The notes: generated from the letters alone by a model not told the origin. A stretch of DNA of 64,000 nucleotides from Brachycybe producta (GCA_036925085.1 JAUPFP010000009.1:3616461-3680460), one strand, 5' to 3'. Counted from the stretch's first letter, positions 31,501 to 43,039 are shown. Numbers and translations: made by a program.

Positions 31501-31787
31501 TTCTGATTTCTGGTCACATTTTGAAAATTAACATATTTTATATATCCATGTTTATAAAACAACCAGCATAATTTCAGCTGGCCCACGTATCAACTTTGAA
31601 TATCTTTAAAGATTTACCAACCACACTCACACACAAAAAAAGAAAGCATTTACTTCATTTTATTCATAAAAACAAAACAAAAAAAAGCCTTTCACAATTT
31701 GCCAAAAGTAATTTGTAAAAGTACTTGAAGGTAAAAGCAAAAGGTAGTTTATTTTGCTTTTATGTATTACTTTATATTATAAATATA

Positions 31788-31866
31788 CGTTACTGTGAAT
31801 CTGCGGAATCAATCTGCAGATTACCTAGGCAATATGTAGATTGATTCCACAGATTGACAGTAATAC
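31788..31866. mobile_element. Family H foldback, short copy
   Basis: TTACTGTGAATCTGCGGAAT and TTCCACAGATTGACAGTAAT face each other around CCTAGG. It is an internally deleted relative of 32530-32714. Confidence 0.7.
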
Positions 31867-31873
31867 TGTACCT

Positions 31874-32480
31874 TAATACCTTGTACACACATGAGCTAAA
31901 AGAATTCAAGTTAAATGTGTTTAAGTGAATTATACGGAATCCAGTTAAGGACGTGAACCAAATTAAAATTGACTTTATTGTTAATATTTTAAATTGAAAT
32001 ACTAAATCAATATTTTGTCAATAGTTTATATATTATATTTATTATATTTATAACTCAATATTTTCAGATTATTAACGGAATAAATTGAATTCGACATATT
32101 GTCTATTTGCCCTTCACAGGGCTCTGTAGAACGTGTTTAATATTTAAATGCATTTAAACTGTGTACGTGTGTACAAGTATTATACACGCTTAATAATTTA
32201 AATGCATTTAAATAATAAACGTGTTCTACAGAGCCCTGTGAAGGGCGAACAAACAATATGTTGAATTCAATTTATTCAGTTAATAATCTCAAAATATTGA
32301 GTTAATACTTAAATATAACTAATTATACTATTGACAAAATATCGATTTAGTATTTCAATTTAAAATATTAATAAAGTCAATTTTTATTTGGTGTTCATGT
32401 CCTTAACTGGATTCCGTATAATTCACTTAAATACATTTAATTTGAATTCATTTAACTCATGTGTGTGTGTGTACAAGGTA
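31874..32480. mobile_element. Two family D elements, tail to tail
   Basis: Copy 4 runs forward from TAATACCTTGTACACACATG (31874) to about 32182. Copy 5 runs in reverse and ends with ATGTGTGTGTGTGTACAAGG near 32480. The pair forms a 600-bp inverted repeat with the two right ends meeting at about 32180. Confidence 0.85.
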
Positions 32481-32529
32481 TAACATAGAATTGAATAAGA
32501 GCGACACTTTGTCACGTCTATGAATTGAC

Positions 32530-32714
32530 ATGTTACTGTCAATCTGCGGAATCTGTCAATCTGCATATTGCCTAGAGGCAACATACAAAACAAGCAAGCT
32601 GCTAGTGAATCTGTAAAAGGTATTGAATTTTGCAGATTCACTAGCAGGTTGGTTGTTTTGCATTTTGCCTAAGCAATATGCAGATTGGCTGATTCCGCAG
32701 ATTGACAGTAACAT
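32530..32714. mobile_element. Family H foldback MITE
   Basis: TGTTACTGTCAATCTGCGGA and TCCGCAGATTGACAGTAACA are the ends. Inner arms include CAAAACAAGCAAGCTGCTAG-like and CTAGCAGGTTGGTTGTTTTG. Other copies are at 39118-39317 and 54910-55075. Confidence 0.85.
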
Positions 32715-32968
32715 ATAAAGATCTACATTATATTATTCATATGAAATGGATAATAAAGAAATACGGGCTGGGGGTTTCTTTGCATTATATAAAGGTGAAC
32801 CATTATGGCGTCTAAAGGCTGTACAATATTATAGTGTTAGACGCCATGTATGTACACCTGCTGTCAGTACTGGCCACTGGTATGAACTTATTCACCACTG
32901 ACAAACAGGCTGTGGTCGCCACGTGTCGCAGGACTCAACCACTCGTGGCCACTGCGGTGAAAGAAAAA

Positions 32969-33170
32969 GCAGGCATCTCAACCCAGCAGTAAAAATTTTG
33001 TTGGCCCCGCCCTTTTATGAGCGTCATCAATTTCTAATTGGTTTGTTACTTGGTATGATGTCACATGCCCCGCCCATTACAATTTCTAATTGGTTGATAT
33101 TTGGTCTGACGCTCATAAAAGGGCGGGACCAACAAAATTTTTACTGCTGGGCAGAGAGATAGATGCCTGT
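32969..33170. mobile_element. MITE family A, copy 5
   Basis: GCAGGCATCTCAACCCAGCA to GATGCCTGT. The flanks AAAGAAAAA (32960-32968 and 33171-33179) are an exact 9-bp duplication. Confidence 0.9.
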
Positions 33171-33235
33171 AAAGAAAAAAAACGGTGGCTCGTTTGAGTG
33201 CGTCCCATGTAATCATTATATGGTCTACTGAAAAC

Positions 33236-33440
33236 ACAGGCAATTGGAAAACGGGATAAACAGAAGTTGGCTCCACCCTTTTCATGACGAACGGCAACTT
33301 CTAATTGGTTTGTTGTGTGGTTCAACGTTGAAAAGGGCGGAGCATGTGACGTCAGACTACATAACCAACCAATTAGAAGTTGCGTTCGTCATAAAAAGGG
33401 CGGAGCCAACTTCTGTTCATCCCGTTTTCTAATTGCCTGT
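33236..33440. mobile_element. MITE family A, copy 6
   Basis: ACAGGCAATTGGAAAACGGG to CCCGTTTTCTAATTGCCTGT. The flanks ACTGAAAAC (33227-33235) and GCTGAAAAC (33441-33449) differ at one base. Confidence 0.9.
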
Positions 33441-33449
33441 GCTGAAAAC

Positions 33450-34063
33450 GACCACTTTATGTGGCGCCACATTCAGAAACACGTTTTCACGAAAACCCGA
33501 CTTTAAACGCCAATGTAATATGACGCAATATGACTCTTGAGGCGCATCGGCTCATGTAATTAATTGTTAACCTGGATTTTTTTACCACAGTAAATGGAAT
33601 ACGATCAATTTTGGTTTTTTTTCTTCAAAGCTTCTTGTTAAAAAAAATCTAAAGTGATCTCAAAAACACACATTTAAAAGCAATTTTTTTTTGTCCTAAA
33701 GAAAAACAAAATTGCAAACATTTTCTTGAAATTGATATAAATCCCATTTTCAGTAAAGAAATTCTGTTTGAAAGTTGGATTTTGTTAGAAAATCCTCTCT
33801 TGTCGGTTGTATTTCAGTAAATTACTTCGATTTTATTTTGAGATTTATTTATAATAAATTCTGTTTTTCGAGACATCATTGGTAAACAAATTCTGAGAAA
33901 ATATCAGAAAGAAACCAGAAAAAGATACTTTTTTTTTAAGTTGAGAAAACGTAGACAAGAAAGGAATGTGATTTATACAAGGCATGTTATTACTTCAGAA
34001 GAGGTGGGGTCACACATACAGAAAGAAAAACAAATCAACTGAAAAAGGAATGTTAACCTAATT
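33450..34063. other. No gene seen
   Basis: AT-rich sequence with long A and T runs; no element ends or exons supported. Confidence 0.5.
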
Positions 34064-34460
34064 CAGGGTTGCAACTCAATCTGAAAAACGTCTAAATGTC
34101 AGGCAATTACGAAATTTTCAGAGTTTTCGGGAGTTTAACAAAAAATGTGATGTTAAAACCTGGAAAAAGTCGGGGAATTTATTTTCTAAAATCCCATTTC
34201 CAGTAAAAGAAAATTCAAATTCAGGGTTGCCTATCAACCTGGAACATCTGGCTGCAAAACCTAAAAACCTAATTGAAAACTAAAATTAACAACTCCGTAG
34301 ATGCCAAGGAATTAGGACATTTTCAAAAGAGTTTTGGGAAAAAAGTCAGGAAGTTTAACAAGAATATGTGAAACCTGGAAATGTCAGGCAGTTTATTTTC
34401 TGAAATTTTAATTCCAGTGAAAAAAGAATTCAAATCCAAGGTTGTCACTCAACCGGAAAA
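34064..34460. repeat. Degenerate tandem repeat (TTCAGGGTTGC...TCAACCTG)
   Basis: Three diverged units of about 160-215 bp, each starting CAGGGTTGC-like, with AACCTGGAAA, GTCAGG and TTTATTTTCTGAAAT landmarks. Confidence 0.6.
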
Positions 34461-34479
34461 CCTAATTCAGAGGCGACAT

Positions 34480-34866
34480 AATAAGCGCCAAATTGAACAA
34501 ACGCCAACCTGAATAAGCGCCAAATTGAACAAATGCTAACCTGAATAGGAGCCAAATTGAACAAATGCCAACCTGAATAAGCGCCAAATTGTACAATTGC
34601 TAACCTGAATAAGCGCCAAATTGAACAAATGCTAACCTGAATAGGAGCCAAATTGAACAAACGCCAACCTGAATAGGAGCCAAATTGAACAAACGCCAAC
34701 CTGAATAAGCGCCAAATTGAACAAACGCCAACCTGAATAAGCGCCAAATTGTACAATTGCTAACCTGAATAAGCGCCAAATTGAACAAACGCTAACCTGA
34801 ATAGGAGCCAAATTGAACAAACGCCAACCTGAATAAGCGCCAAATTGAACAAACGCCAATCTGAAT
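34480..34866. repeat. 32-bp minisatellite, about 12 units
   Basis: Unit: AATAAGCGCCAAATTGAACA + AACGCCAACCTG, with an AATAGGAGCC variant. An inverted half unit (TGGCATTTGTTCATTTTGGC) follows at about 34897-34920. All minus frames are open across it, which is an artefact of the unit. Confidence 0.95.
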
Positions 34867-34920
34867 AACCGTAAAATATTATGCTTTCACTCAGTTTGGC
34901 ATTTGTTCATTTTGGCGCTT

Positions 34921-35330
34921 AATCAGCGCTACCATAGATTCACCTATAGTTTTGTATTGCATCATTTTTATAAGCTTAACTTTTATTTTAAGCAGCGTTT
35001 TAGAATATATTAGCATTAACATTGTTATTCAATATTTTGTTTGTCACTAATGCATATTGTTAATACATTAATTACAAATTATAAACCTCGCACGCAAAAC
35101 TAATTACATTTTTCACTTTTATTCGGTTTATAACTTTATATATTATATTGCATTTTTTTTTACAATCATAAATGCGTCTAAAAAGCATTTTACGAGCGTA
35201 TTTTACAGTTTTCTTTTTTTAAAGCAATTTTTGAATTACATTAATGATTTTAGCGATGGGCAACTTTTGGCCCCAAGTTGATTATCATCAGTCATTACTA
35301 ACTATGATTGATGATTGGGGTTCAAATAAC
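34921..35330. other. No gene seen
   Basis: AT-rich with a short GATTATCATCAGTCATTACT repeat. Nothing supportable. Confidence 0.45.
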
Positions 35331-35339
35331 TAAAAGGGG

Positions 35340-36003
35340 TCTAAAAAAGTGAGAGTGAGATGGAAAGCGAGAAAGAGATTGGACGAGAGAAAGAGAGAGA
35401 GAGAGAGACAGAAAGAAAGATAGAGAGATGGAAAATGAGATGGAGAGAGGGATGTAGATAGAGAAAGATGGAAAGATAGAAAGATGGAAAGATAGAAAGA
35501 CGAGAGATGGAAAGAGAGAGTGAAGGAACGAGAGAGAGACGGAAAGAGACAGAGAGGGAAAGGGAGAGAGAAGGAAAGGGAGAGAGATGGAAAGGAAGAG
35601 AGACGGAAAGAAAGAGAGACGGAAAGAAAGAAGAGAGATGGAAAGAGAGAGTGAAGGAACAAGAGAGAGAGATGGAAAGGGAGAGAGACGGAAAGAAGCG
35701 AGATGGAAAGAGAGAGAGAGAGAGAGATGGAAAGGGAGAGAGATGGAAAGAAAGAAGAGAGATGGAAAGAGAGAGAGAGAGTGAAGGCACGAGAGAGAGA
35801 GACGGAAAGATAGAGGGAGAGAGATGGAAAGCGAGAGAGCGATGAAAAGAGAGATATGGAAAGAGAGAGAGAGAGAGATGGAAAGGGAGAGAGAGAGAGA
35901 TGGAAAGGGAGAGAGAGAGATAGAAAGGGAGAGAGAGATATGGAGGGAGAGATGGAAAGAGAGAGAGGGAGAGATGCAAAGAGAGACGGAAAGAGAGAGA
36001 AAA
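35340..36003. repeat. 660-bp purine tract (GAGAGATGGAAA)n
   Basis: Nearly pure A/G on the plus strand, built from GAGAGA, GATGGAAA and GACGGAAA modules. The long minus-strand frames of Ser, Leu, Phe and Pro are composition artefacts, not genes. Confidence 0.95.
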
Positions 36004-36430
36004 TTGCTAAAAATGATCATTCTATTCTTGGTATCCTAGCAACTGAAATAATACTTTAAAAGAGCATCATCACTTAAAAGATTGCTAAAAATAAGGAGTT
36101 TTTTTAGTAACTTGAACACATTTTACTGGTTCGAACAGAACGGAAGTCTAATTAAAACCCACTTCGAATACTGTAGACACAAACAAAAGTACGAATGTAA
36201 TTTTTTTCTCCCTTGAAAATTACTAAGAAAAACAAGTAACAATTTATTTAGCTTTTTTTTTTCTTCTTCTCAAGGTGCTTTTTTTCATTGATTTTTTTGT
36301 GGGGGGGGGCGGGATCTTCTTCTGAAAAGTGATTTTTTGTCAAATTGGTGGATTAACAATTGCTCTTATAAGCAATCAGCTTAAGACTTTGAGTTCTGAG
36401 CCTTTAATTCTAACTTACTACTGCTAAGTA
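36004..36430. other. No gene seen
   Basis: AT-rich; includes a G9 run near 36302. No exon or RNA gene recognised. Confidence 0.45.
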
Positions 36431-37860
36431 TATATTGAAAGCTAGCGGAGTGTTTTGAGAGAATCTTACGGAGTTTATTACGAGCAAATGGAATGAATTT
36501 TAGATGGAGTGCCAACTTGAGTGTCTTGAGAGTAAATCTAATAGTTTGAGAGATAAACGAATGTTAGTAGCTAAATTGACAGGCAACTTGAGAATCTTAA
36601 GGTATTTAGTGGATGTCTTGAGAGTTAAGTTACTAACCGAATGAATGTCTTGAGAGCCAACTGAGAGTTTCTTGAGAAATAATTTTGTCTTGAGACCCAA
36701 CTGTGAGAGTCTTAAGATATTTAGTCTTGAGAGCTAACCGCGAGTGTCTTGAGAGATGATTGAATGGATGGAGAGCAAACTGTTTTAAGAAATAATTTAA
36801 AAGTCTTGATAGGTAACTTGATTGTCTTGAGAGATAATGGGATATCTTGAGAGCCAATTGAATATCTTGAGAGCCAATTGAATATCTTGAGAGCCAATTG
36901 AATATCTTGAGAGCCAACTGAGAGTTTCTTGAGAAATAATGTTATGTATTTCAGACCCAAATGAGTGAGAAATAAATTTAAGGTCTTGAGAGCAAACTTG
37001 AGTCTTAAAAAATTTAGTGGATGTCTTGAGAGCCAACCAAGTGTCTTTAGAGATAACTGATTAGCTTGATAGCCAACTGAGAGTTTCTTGAGAAATAATT
37101 TTATGTCTTGAGACCCAACTGAGCGAGTGAGAAAAATAATTTAAAAGTCTTGATAGCCAAGTGACAATGTGAGTGTCTCAAGAGACTCGACTAAACCAAC
37201 TCATTGATATTTAGTGGATGCCTTGAGGGATACTTGATTGATTTTATGGGTAAATGAATGATTTGAGAGTCAATCGAATGACTTGAGAAGTAACCGAGCG
37301 TCTCGACAAGTTTTGGATTGTTTTGAGAGTTACTTGAGTTACTTTTAGCAGTTAATGGAATATTTTGAGAGATAATTAATTGAATATATTAAAAATCAGC
37401 TGAGAGTTTTTTCTTGAGAAACGACAACTGTGTCTTGATAGCTAACTGAGTGTCTTGAGAGCTAACTGAGTGTCTTGATAGCTAACTGAGTGTCTTGATA
37501 GCTAACTGAGTGTCTTGATAGCTAACCGAGTGTCTTGATAGCTGAGTGTCTTGAGAGATAACTAAATATCTTGAAAGCCAATGGAATGGATAGATAGTGA
37601 ACTACATACATTTCTTGAGAGCGAATCGAATGACTTGATAATCAATTCAATTTGTTGAGAGTTTCAAATTACCATTTCTTAAGAGTTTTAAATTTCTATT
37701 TCTGGAGAGATTCAACTTACCAGTTGTTGAGAGTTTTAAATTACAAATTTTTGAGTTTCAAATTACTTAAAAGTCAACTGAATGTCTTGAGAGCTGTAGC
37801 TTAATGTTATAAAAGAGTTAACAAGAATGTCTCTTGAGAGCTTTACACATGTGGTTTTAT
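36430..37860. repeat. Degenerate about 20-bp satellite (TCTTGAGAGCCAACTGAGTG)
   Basis: About 1.4 kb of loosely tandem units. The freshest part, 37430-37560, has near-identical copies of GTGTCTTGATAGCTAACTGA. Elsewhere units diverge and gain AAATAATTT inserts. Open frames on the minus strand follow the repeat. Confidence 0.9.
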
Positions 37861-37971
37861 CAAACCAACAAATTCTTTCAATTGAAAAATCTTGTCTTAA
37901 TATAAGTTAACAGTGATTGCCTTTTTATAAGGGGCAGTGATGTTCACTGTGCAAAACAGGGAATTTATATT

Positions 37972-38393
37972 TGCCTCGTCGTAAAACTGAAGCTCGTGAC
38001 GTCAGAGGGGTTGACAAAACAAGTTAGGATTATGTCATTTAGTCTGATTTAAAAAAAGACACTTATTTTTTTTAGATCCAAAACACAAGTTAGAGGCTAG
38101 AACTTTAGTTTACAACTGATAGCAACCACACATCTAGCCTCTAATCAGTGTTTTCTTTAATTAGAAAAAAAGCATAATTGCAAATTGCTCATCTCATGAT
38201 TATGTGTACTTCACAATTGGTGGCACTTGGGCCACAAATTCAAAAACATTTGCGTGTGATAATATTGCATAAAAATCCGAGCCCTGGTTATTACTCTTAT
38301 TTTTAAATCAGACAAAGTGTGACTCAAGACTAAATTATTTATCAACTCTTCTGACGTCACAAGCTTCATTTTATAATGCAGCAACTATACTTT
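37972..38393. mobile_element. Family I element interrupted by a family E MITE
   Basis: Left arm GAAGCTCGTGACGTCAGAGG and GGTTGACAAAACAAGTTAGG; right arm TCAACTCTTCTGACGTCACA and AGCTTC. Between them 38085-38284 is a family E copy (GAGGCTAGAACTTTAG; CTCAATTTGTGGC relatives; AAAATCCGAGCCCT). Confidence 0.7.
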
Positions 38394-38420
38394 TGTAACT
38401 TGATTTTATTTTTTACTCTT

Positions 38421-38821
38421 AAGCCTCGTTTTGACGGTGGCGATAGTTCTATCGTGAGAGTAGCTGTCGTGAAAGTTGCGATAGTTCACTCTCGCGATAG
38501 CAACTGTCTACATATGTCTTGAAGTAACGGTGATAGTTCTGTCACATGACTGTGTGACGTCTACTTCACAGATATCATTGAGTCATTGAGTCTTTCTTAT
38601 TCCAGAAACCACATTTCCCTACAAAGTGGATATTTCCCTAGAAGCGGTCACACAACAACTATTACTATTGCGACAGTACTATCAACTATCTAGTCAAACG
38701 AGATAGTGTGATAGCGCTATCGCAACAGTGCGATAGTTGACTATCATGTGGTCTGGCAAGATGATAGTTCTTGCGATAGTTGCTGCTCTCATGACAGCAA
38801 CTATCGTGAAAACGAGGCTTT
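38421..38821. mobile_element. TIR element J, GCCTCGTTTT ends
   Basis: AAGCCTCGTTTTGACGGTGG and its counterpart ATCGTGAAAACGAGGCTT are inverted, with many CGATAGTT/AACTATCG modules inside. TTAA occurs at both outer edges, so a TTAA (piggyBac-like) duplication is possible. A partial copy is at 49225-49442. Confidence 0.75.
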
Positions 38822-39117
38822 AAAAATGTTTGAAAGTAAATTAAATTTTTAGAAATATTTGTACTGTAATTTTGAACCTCGATTTTTAAGATTGTTAATT
38901 TGATGACGTGATTGTTGATTGTTAATGATTTGATTTTATATAAATTGCTTGGCAAAATGTTGGGATTTTTTTCTTCTCTCGTTCAAGTTGTGTTTTGAAT
39001 GAATTGAATGCCATTGGGATTTATGTGTCGTGTCTTTTGATGACATCGTAAATGGGAAGATTTTTCTCAACTCGTGTGACATTTGACAAATAACGTTGTT
39101 TAGTTCTCAAATTGTGT

Positions 39118-39317
39118 ATGTTACTGTCAATCTACGGAATCAGTCAATCTGTAGATTGTCTAGGCAGTGTGCGAAACCACAAAAATGCTAGTGAATCTGC
39201 AAAATTCAATGCATTTATTAGGTGTTGAATTTTTTCAGATTCACCAGCAGAGGTTGGTTGTTTAGCATATTGCCTAGGTAATGTGCAGATTGACTGATTC
39301 CGCAGATTGACAGTATC
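39118..39317. mobile_element. Family H foldback MITE
   Basis: TTACTGTCAATCTACGGAAT to ATTCCGCAGATTGACAGTAT, with facing AATGCTAGTGAATCTGCAAA and TTTCAGATTCACCAGCAG. Confidence 0.85.
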
Positions 39318-39700
39318 GTGTGGACTATTGAAAATGGGGGTTTTGGGGTAGCAAATAGATCTCTTTATGAAATAGGCGTTTGGAGCCGCCGGAGATGAAA
39401 TGAATTAGGAATTTCGGATAGAGACTTTTGTGTCTGTCAATTTTTTTTGACGTTTGATTGGCTTGTTCCTTAGTTCAGACGTGGTATTGTACTGTGGGTG
39501 GTGGGCTTTAGGGACAAACTGGTGGAGACTTTTTTCTTTTCTTTTTGAAGTTTGCTTAAAGATCGGGGAAGAAATTCAAGTACTTTAGGGTCCAAATTCA
39601 AGAAGGTTAACTTAAGATGGTTTTTAAAATTTTAAATACTAGAGTTGGCGATATTTGGATAGAAGATCAAAATGGCTCCTCCTTTATTTAAAAACAAATA
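39318..39700. other. No gene seen
   Basis: No recognisable coding or element ends; sequence appears unique. Confidence 0.45.
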
Positions 39701-39769
39701 TCAATATTTTACGATTTATTGAAAAATTGAAAGGGAAAAAAAATTGGAAAATCAGAAAAAATCGAAAAA

Positions 39770-40100
39770 TTTAATATTGTCATTTTTTTTATAAAAAAAA
39801 TATATATATCGATATATCGATACATTTTTTTCAAACGCTTTCAATATTTTCGATTTTTCATTCGATATTTGCGATTTTTCCGATTTTTTTTTTCAATAAA
39901 AATAATAAAAAAATAAAAATAAAAAAATATTTTTTATTTTTTTATTATTTTTTTTATTTTTTTTTTTTATTTTTTTTAATTTTTTTAAATTTTTTTTAAA
40001 TTTTTTTTAAATTTTTTTTAAATTTTTTTTATTATTTTTTATTATTTTTTTATTATTTTTTATTTTTTATTATTTTTTTTTTAAATTTTTTTTTTTCAAA
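39770..40100. repeat. Low-complexity A/T tract
   Basis: Almost only T with scattered A, e.g. AAATTTTTTTT and TTATTATTTTT modules repeated for over 200 bp. Confidence 0.95.
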
Positions 40101-40309
40101 AACAAAACACAAAAGTATTTGAAGTGTTTTAGAATTGTCCCCAATTTGTCTCAAAACACTTGAGTTCCTTTTTTGTTTGTGTTTTATCAGCTTTATGTGG
40201 ATTTGGCCTTCAGACGGCGCCGCATTTAATTTTCACTGTACATACAGGTACAAACATTCCCTATTAAGAAAGTGTATCGGTGTAAAATTAATTTTTAAAA
40301 ATACTTTAA

Positions 40310-40930
40310 TTTACTTAATGAATTTAAAACAAGAAAATTAAACCAAAAAAAAACATGTTTTTTTTTGTGATACTCGCTTTTATAAAAAAAAAGGTCTAAA
40401 AAGTAAAACAAAATGTAATCGGGTCTTGTGTTGTTGGTGTAGTGCAAGCATGTCAAACTAGCGGCCCACAGCGAATATGTTTGCGGCCCAGTCAATATAA
40501 CAGTATGTAACAAAAGTTTTAATAAAAATCTCGTACTGTACTTTTCGAAATAAAACCTACGTTTCTATTAAAAAAAAAAACAATAATTGAAGTTTTTGTT
40601 TTTTTTGGCCCACATAAACTTAGACCTTGTTTATTTGACCCTTTGAATGCCTTTGAATTTGACATGCTTGGTAACAGGCAATTAGAAATCCGGACAAACA
40701 GAAGTTGGCTCCGCCCTTTTTATGACGAACGCAAATTCGAACCACACAACAAACCAATTAGAAGTAGCCGGTCGTCATAAAAAGGGCGGAGCCAACTTCT
40801 GTTTGTCCCGATTTCTAATTGCCTGTTGCATGGTGTAGTGGTTAGTGTCTCAGCCCATGGTTATGTTGGTTCAGAAGGTGGCGGTGGACAAACACACAAA
40901 CAAATTATGAAGTTAAATAAAAAGCGAGTA
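40310..40930. mobile_element. SINE fragments interrupted by MITE family A
   Basis: 40325-40450 matches the leader seen at 60310-60420 (AAAACATGTTTTTTTTTGTG; GGTCTAAAAAGTAAAACAA; TGTTGTTGGTGTAGTG). 40828-40930 resumes a tRNA-like head (GGTGTAGTGGTTAGTGTCTC) and the tail AAATTATGAAGTTAAATAAA. A family A copy sits between. Confidence 0.7.
40674..40826. mobile_element. MITE family A, copy 7
   Basis: ACAGGCAATTAGAAATCCGG to CCCGATTTCTAATTGCCTGT, a short form of 153 bp. Flanks TGCTTGGTA and TGCATGGTG share seven of nine bases. Confidence 0.85.
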
Positions 40931-41029
40931 AAAAAAACAAAAGTCGGTATGATTTGTGATGATGCTATCAATATATTCTATGTATGGGTGAGCCGGTGGC
41001 GGGGTGTAACAGTACCCGGAATCCTAAAT

Positions 41030-41850
41030 TTTCTAGAATCCGTCATGAAAAGGGCGGAGCCAACTGAAAGTTCGTCTCGATTTCTAAATGCCTGTGAATA
41101 TAACCCTTTGACAAGATGGAATGATAATTTTTTCTATACATTTTTCCTTCAAAATCCTATTATGTGTATGTGACTCACCCATCTCATATTAAAAATTGTT
41201 GGAAATTGGATTATTCAATCATCTTTTTTTTTTCTTTCTTCAAATGAAATGAAAATTGATATTTTGTATTGAGCCCTAATGTCAAGAAGATGATCTTTTT
41301 TTTTTTTTTTTTGCTTTTGAAAAGAATGGAAAGAGATTGAAACTTCTCATCTTTTTTTATTTTGTGTGAAGGAAATGAAAAGAAAGAAAAGCTTCTTTCT
41401 TTAATAAAAGGAAATAAAATCTCTTGTTACAAAGTAAAAAGATGAGAAAAAGATTTTCTCTCTTTCTAGTTTTTTATCTCTGATGTGCAGAATGTTGCAT
41501 TTTTGTATTGTTGTGTAATTTATACCATTGTATTTTTTTTTCTACTCCAATTTTAAGTCTCTTAAATTGTGTTATTGAATATTCGAAATGAGAGAACAAA
41601 AACATAAAACAAGAATGGAAATCAATTTAGAAGTTTTTATCTTAATGAATGGAAATGAATTAACTTTCTCAGATTTCATTTTTCTTTTATGTTTTTGTAT
41701 AATTTTTATTTATCTTCTGATCTTAGCAATGGATTGCTATATCATTCAAATGTTATGACAGCAAGGGGCCTCATTAGAGAAAAAAAAGTAATAATTTTGT
41801 GACAATCATGCTTTTTGATGTCACTGAGTGGAGAGCACGATTATGTGTTA
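41030..41850. other. Family A remnant, then gene-free AT-rich DNA
   Basis: 41040-41095 is a right-end remnant of family A (AAAGGGCGGAGCCAACTGAA; CGATTTCTAAATGCCTGT). The rest has T runs and GAAAAGAAAG-type low complexity; no exon is supported. Confidence 0.5.
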
Positions 41851-41854
41851 TGAC

Positions 41855-42166
41855 TAGGGCTCGGATTTTGATGCAATATCAACCGGTATGTTTCTCAATT
41901 TGTGGCCCAAGAGCCAACTGTAAAGTAATCATCATTAGAGCAACTGCAATTATGTTATTTCTAATTAAAAAAAGCTGGGTAGAGAGGCTAGATGTCTGGT
42001 TACTATCAGTTGTCAACTAGAGTTCTAGCTTCTAACCATTGTTTTTAATTAGGAAGAAGAATTGTTTTTTTTTTATTATATAAACGAGATTGTCACTTCA
42101 CAATTGGCACTTGGGCCACATATTGAGAAACATTCTGGTTGATATTGCATCAAAATCCGAGCCATA
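41855..42166. mobile_element. Family E hAT-type MITE, copy 4
   Basis: TAGGGCTCGGATTTTGATGC to GCATCAAAATCCGAGCCATA. The flanks GTTATGAC (41847-41854 and 42167-42174) are an exact 8-bp duplication with T at 2 and A at 7, the hAT pattern. Confidence 0.92.
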
Positions 42167-42174
42167 GTTATGAC

Positions 42175-42700
42175 TGTCAGTATTATTTTGTACACGAATC
42201 TATGGCAGTCATGTGACAATATGTCACTAGAAGCATGCCTGTCATAAGACGGGGATTTTGTTATAGGGCAGTTGCGTAACAAGGGGGAGGGGGCGGTCCG
42301 CACTTTTTTTTGGGGCGGCACCAACGAAAAGTTTGTTTTTTTCTTCTGCCCGGATAGTTAGAAGGGTCTCTCTAAAACGACGAAACTGCAGAGCAACAGA
42401 AAGATAAAATTATGAAATTTTTGTTTCTCGCTGCGCTCGTGGAATGTATTATGCAATCCAGCATTATTTTTTAAGTCTCGTAAACATAGACAATTGAGTA
42501 AAAATGAAAATTGATCTTTGATAAATAATTCCTATCGGGTACTGGTTTATTTAATAATTCTGTAATTAATATAAAATTATATAAACCATTTCAATCACTG
42601 GATATCGATAATATCGATTGGCTCCTCGCAAGATGAGAATCCTGGTTGCGCCACTGATGTGTATTGTGTTGTGTTTTTTTGGTGAGGGAGGGGCGGCACA
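42175..42700. other. No gene seen
   Basis: Contains GGGGGAGGGGGCGG and GGGGCGGCACC short GC-rich patches in AT-rich DNA; no supported feature. Confidence 0.45.
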
Positions 42701-42701
42701 T

Positions 42702-42826
42702 CGTGGTTCGACGTTGAAAAGGGCGGAGCATGTGACATCAGACTACATAACCAACCAATTAGAAATTGCGTTCATCATAAAAAGGGCAGAGCCAACTTCT
42801 GTTTATCCCGATTTCTAATTGCCTGT
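42702..42826. mobile_element. MITE family A, copy 8 (left-truncated)
   Basis: Starts inside the family at GTGGTTCGACGTTGAAAAGG and reaches the proper right end TTTCTAATTGCCTGT. The next copy begins exactly nine bases later. Confidence 0.85.
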
Positions 42827-42835
42827 TTATGTAAC

Positions 42836-43028
42836 ACAGGTATCTGTAGACAACTTCAGAATTTTTTTGGCTCCGCCCTTTTATGAGCATCGGACCAAAT
42901 ATCAACCAATTAGAAATAAAAAGGGCGGGGCATGTGCCATCAGACCCAGTAACAAACCAATTAAAAATTGATGACACTCATAAAAGGGCGGAGCCAAAGA
43001 AATTCAGAAGTTGTCTACAGATGCCTGT
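42836..43028. mobile_element. MITE family A, copy 9
   Basis: ACAGGTATCTGTAGACAACT to AGTTGTCTACAGATGCCTGT. TTATGTAAC at 42827-42835 and 43029-43037 is an exact 9-bp duplication. Confidence 0.95.
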
Positions 43029-43039
43029 TTATGTAACGG

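Noticed and set aside
34445..34859. Minus-strand frames of FNLAPIQV-type repeats
   Set aside because: They follow the 32-bp minisatellite in every frame and have no independent coding evidence.
35322..36020. 232-residue minus-strand open frame rich in Ser, Leu, Phe and Pro
   Set aside because: It is the complement of a purine tract; all frames are open because the tract contains almost no stop-forming triplets. The same holds for the frames at 23516-23857 and 56635-57144.
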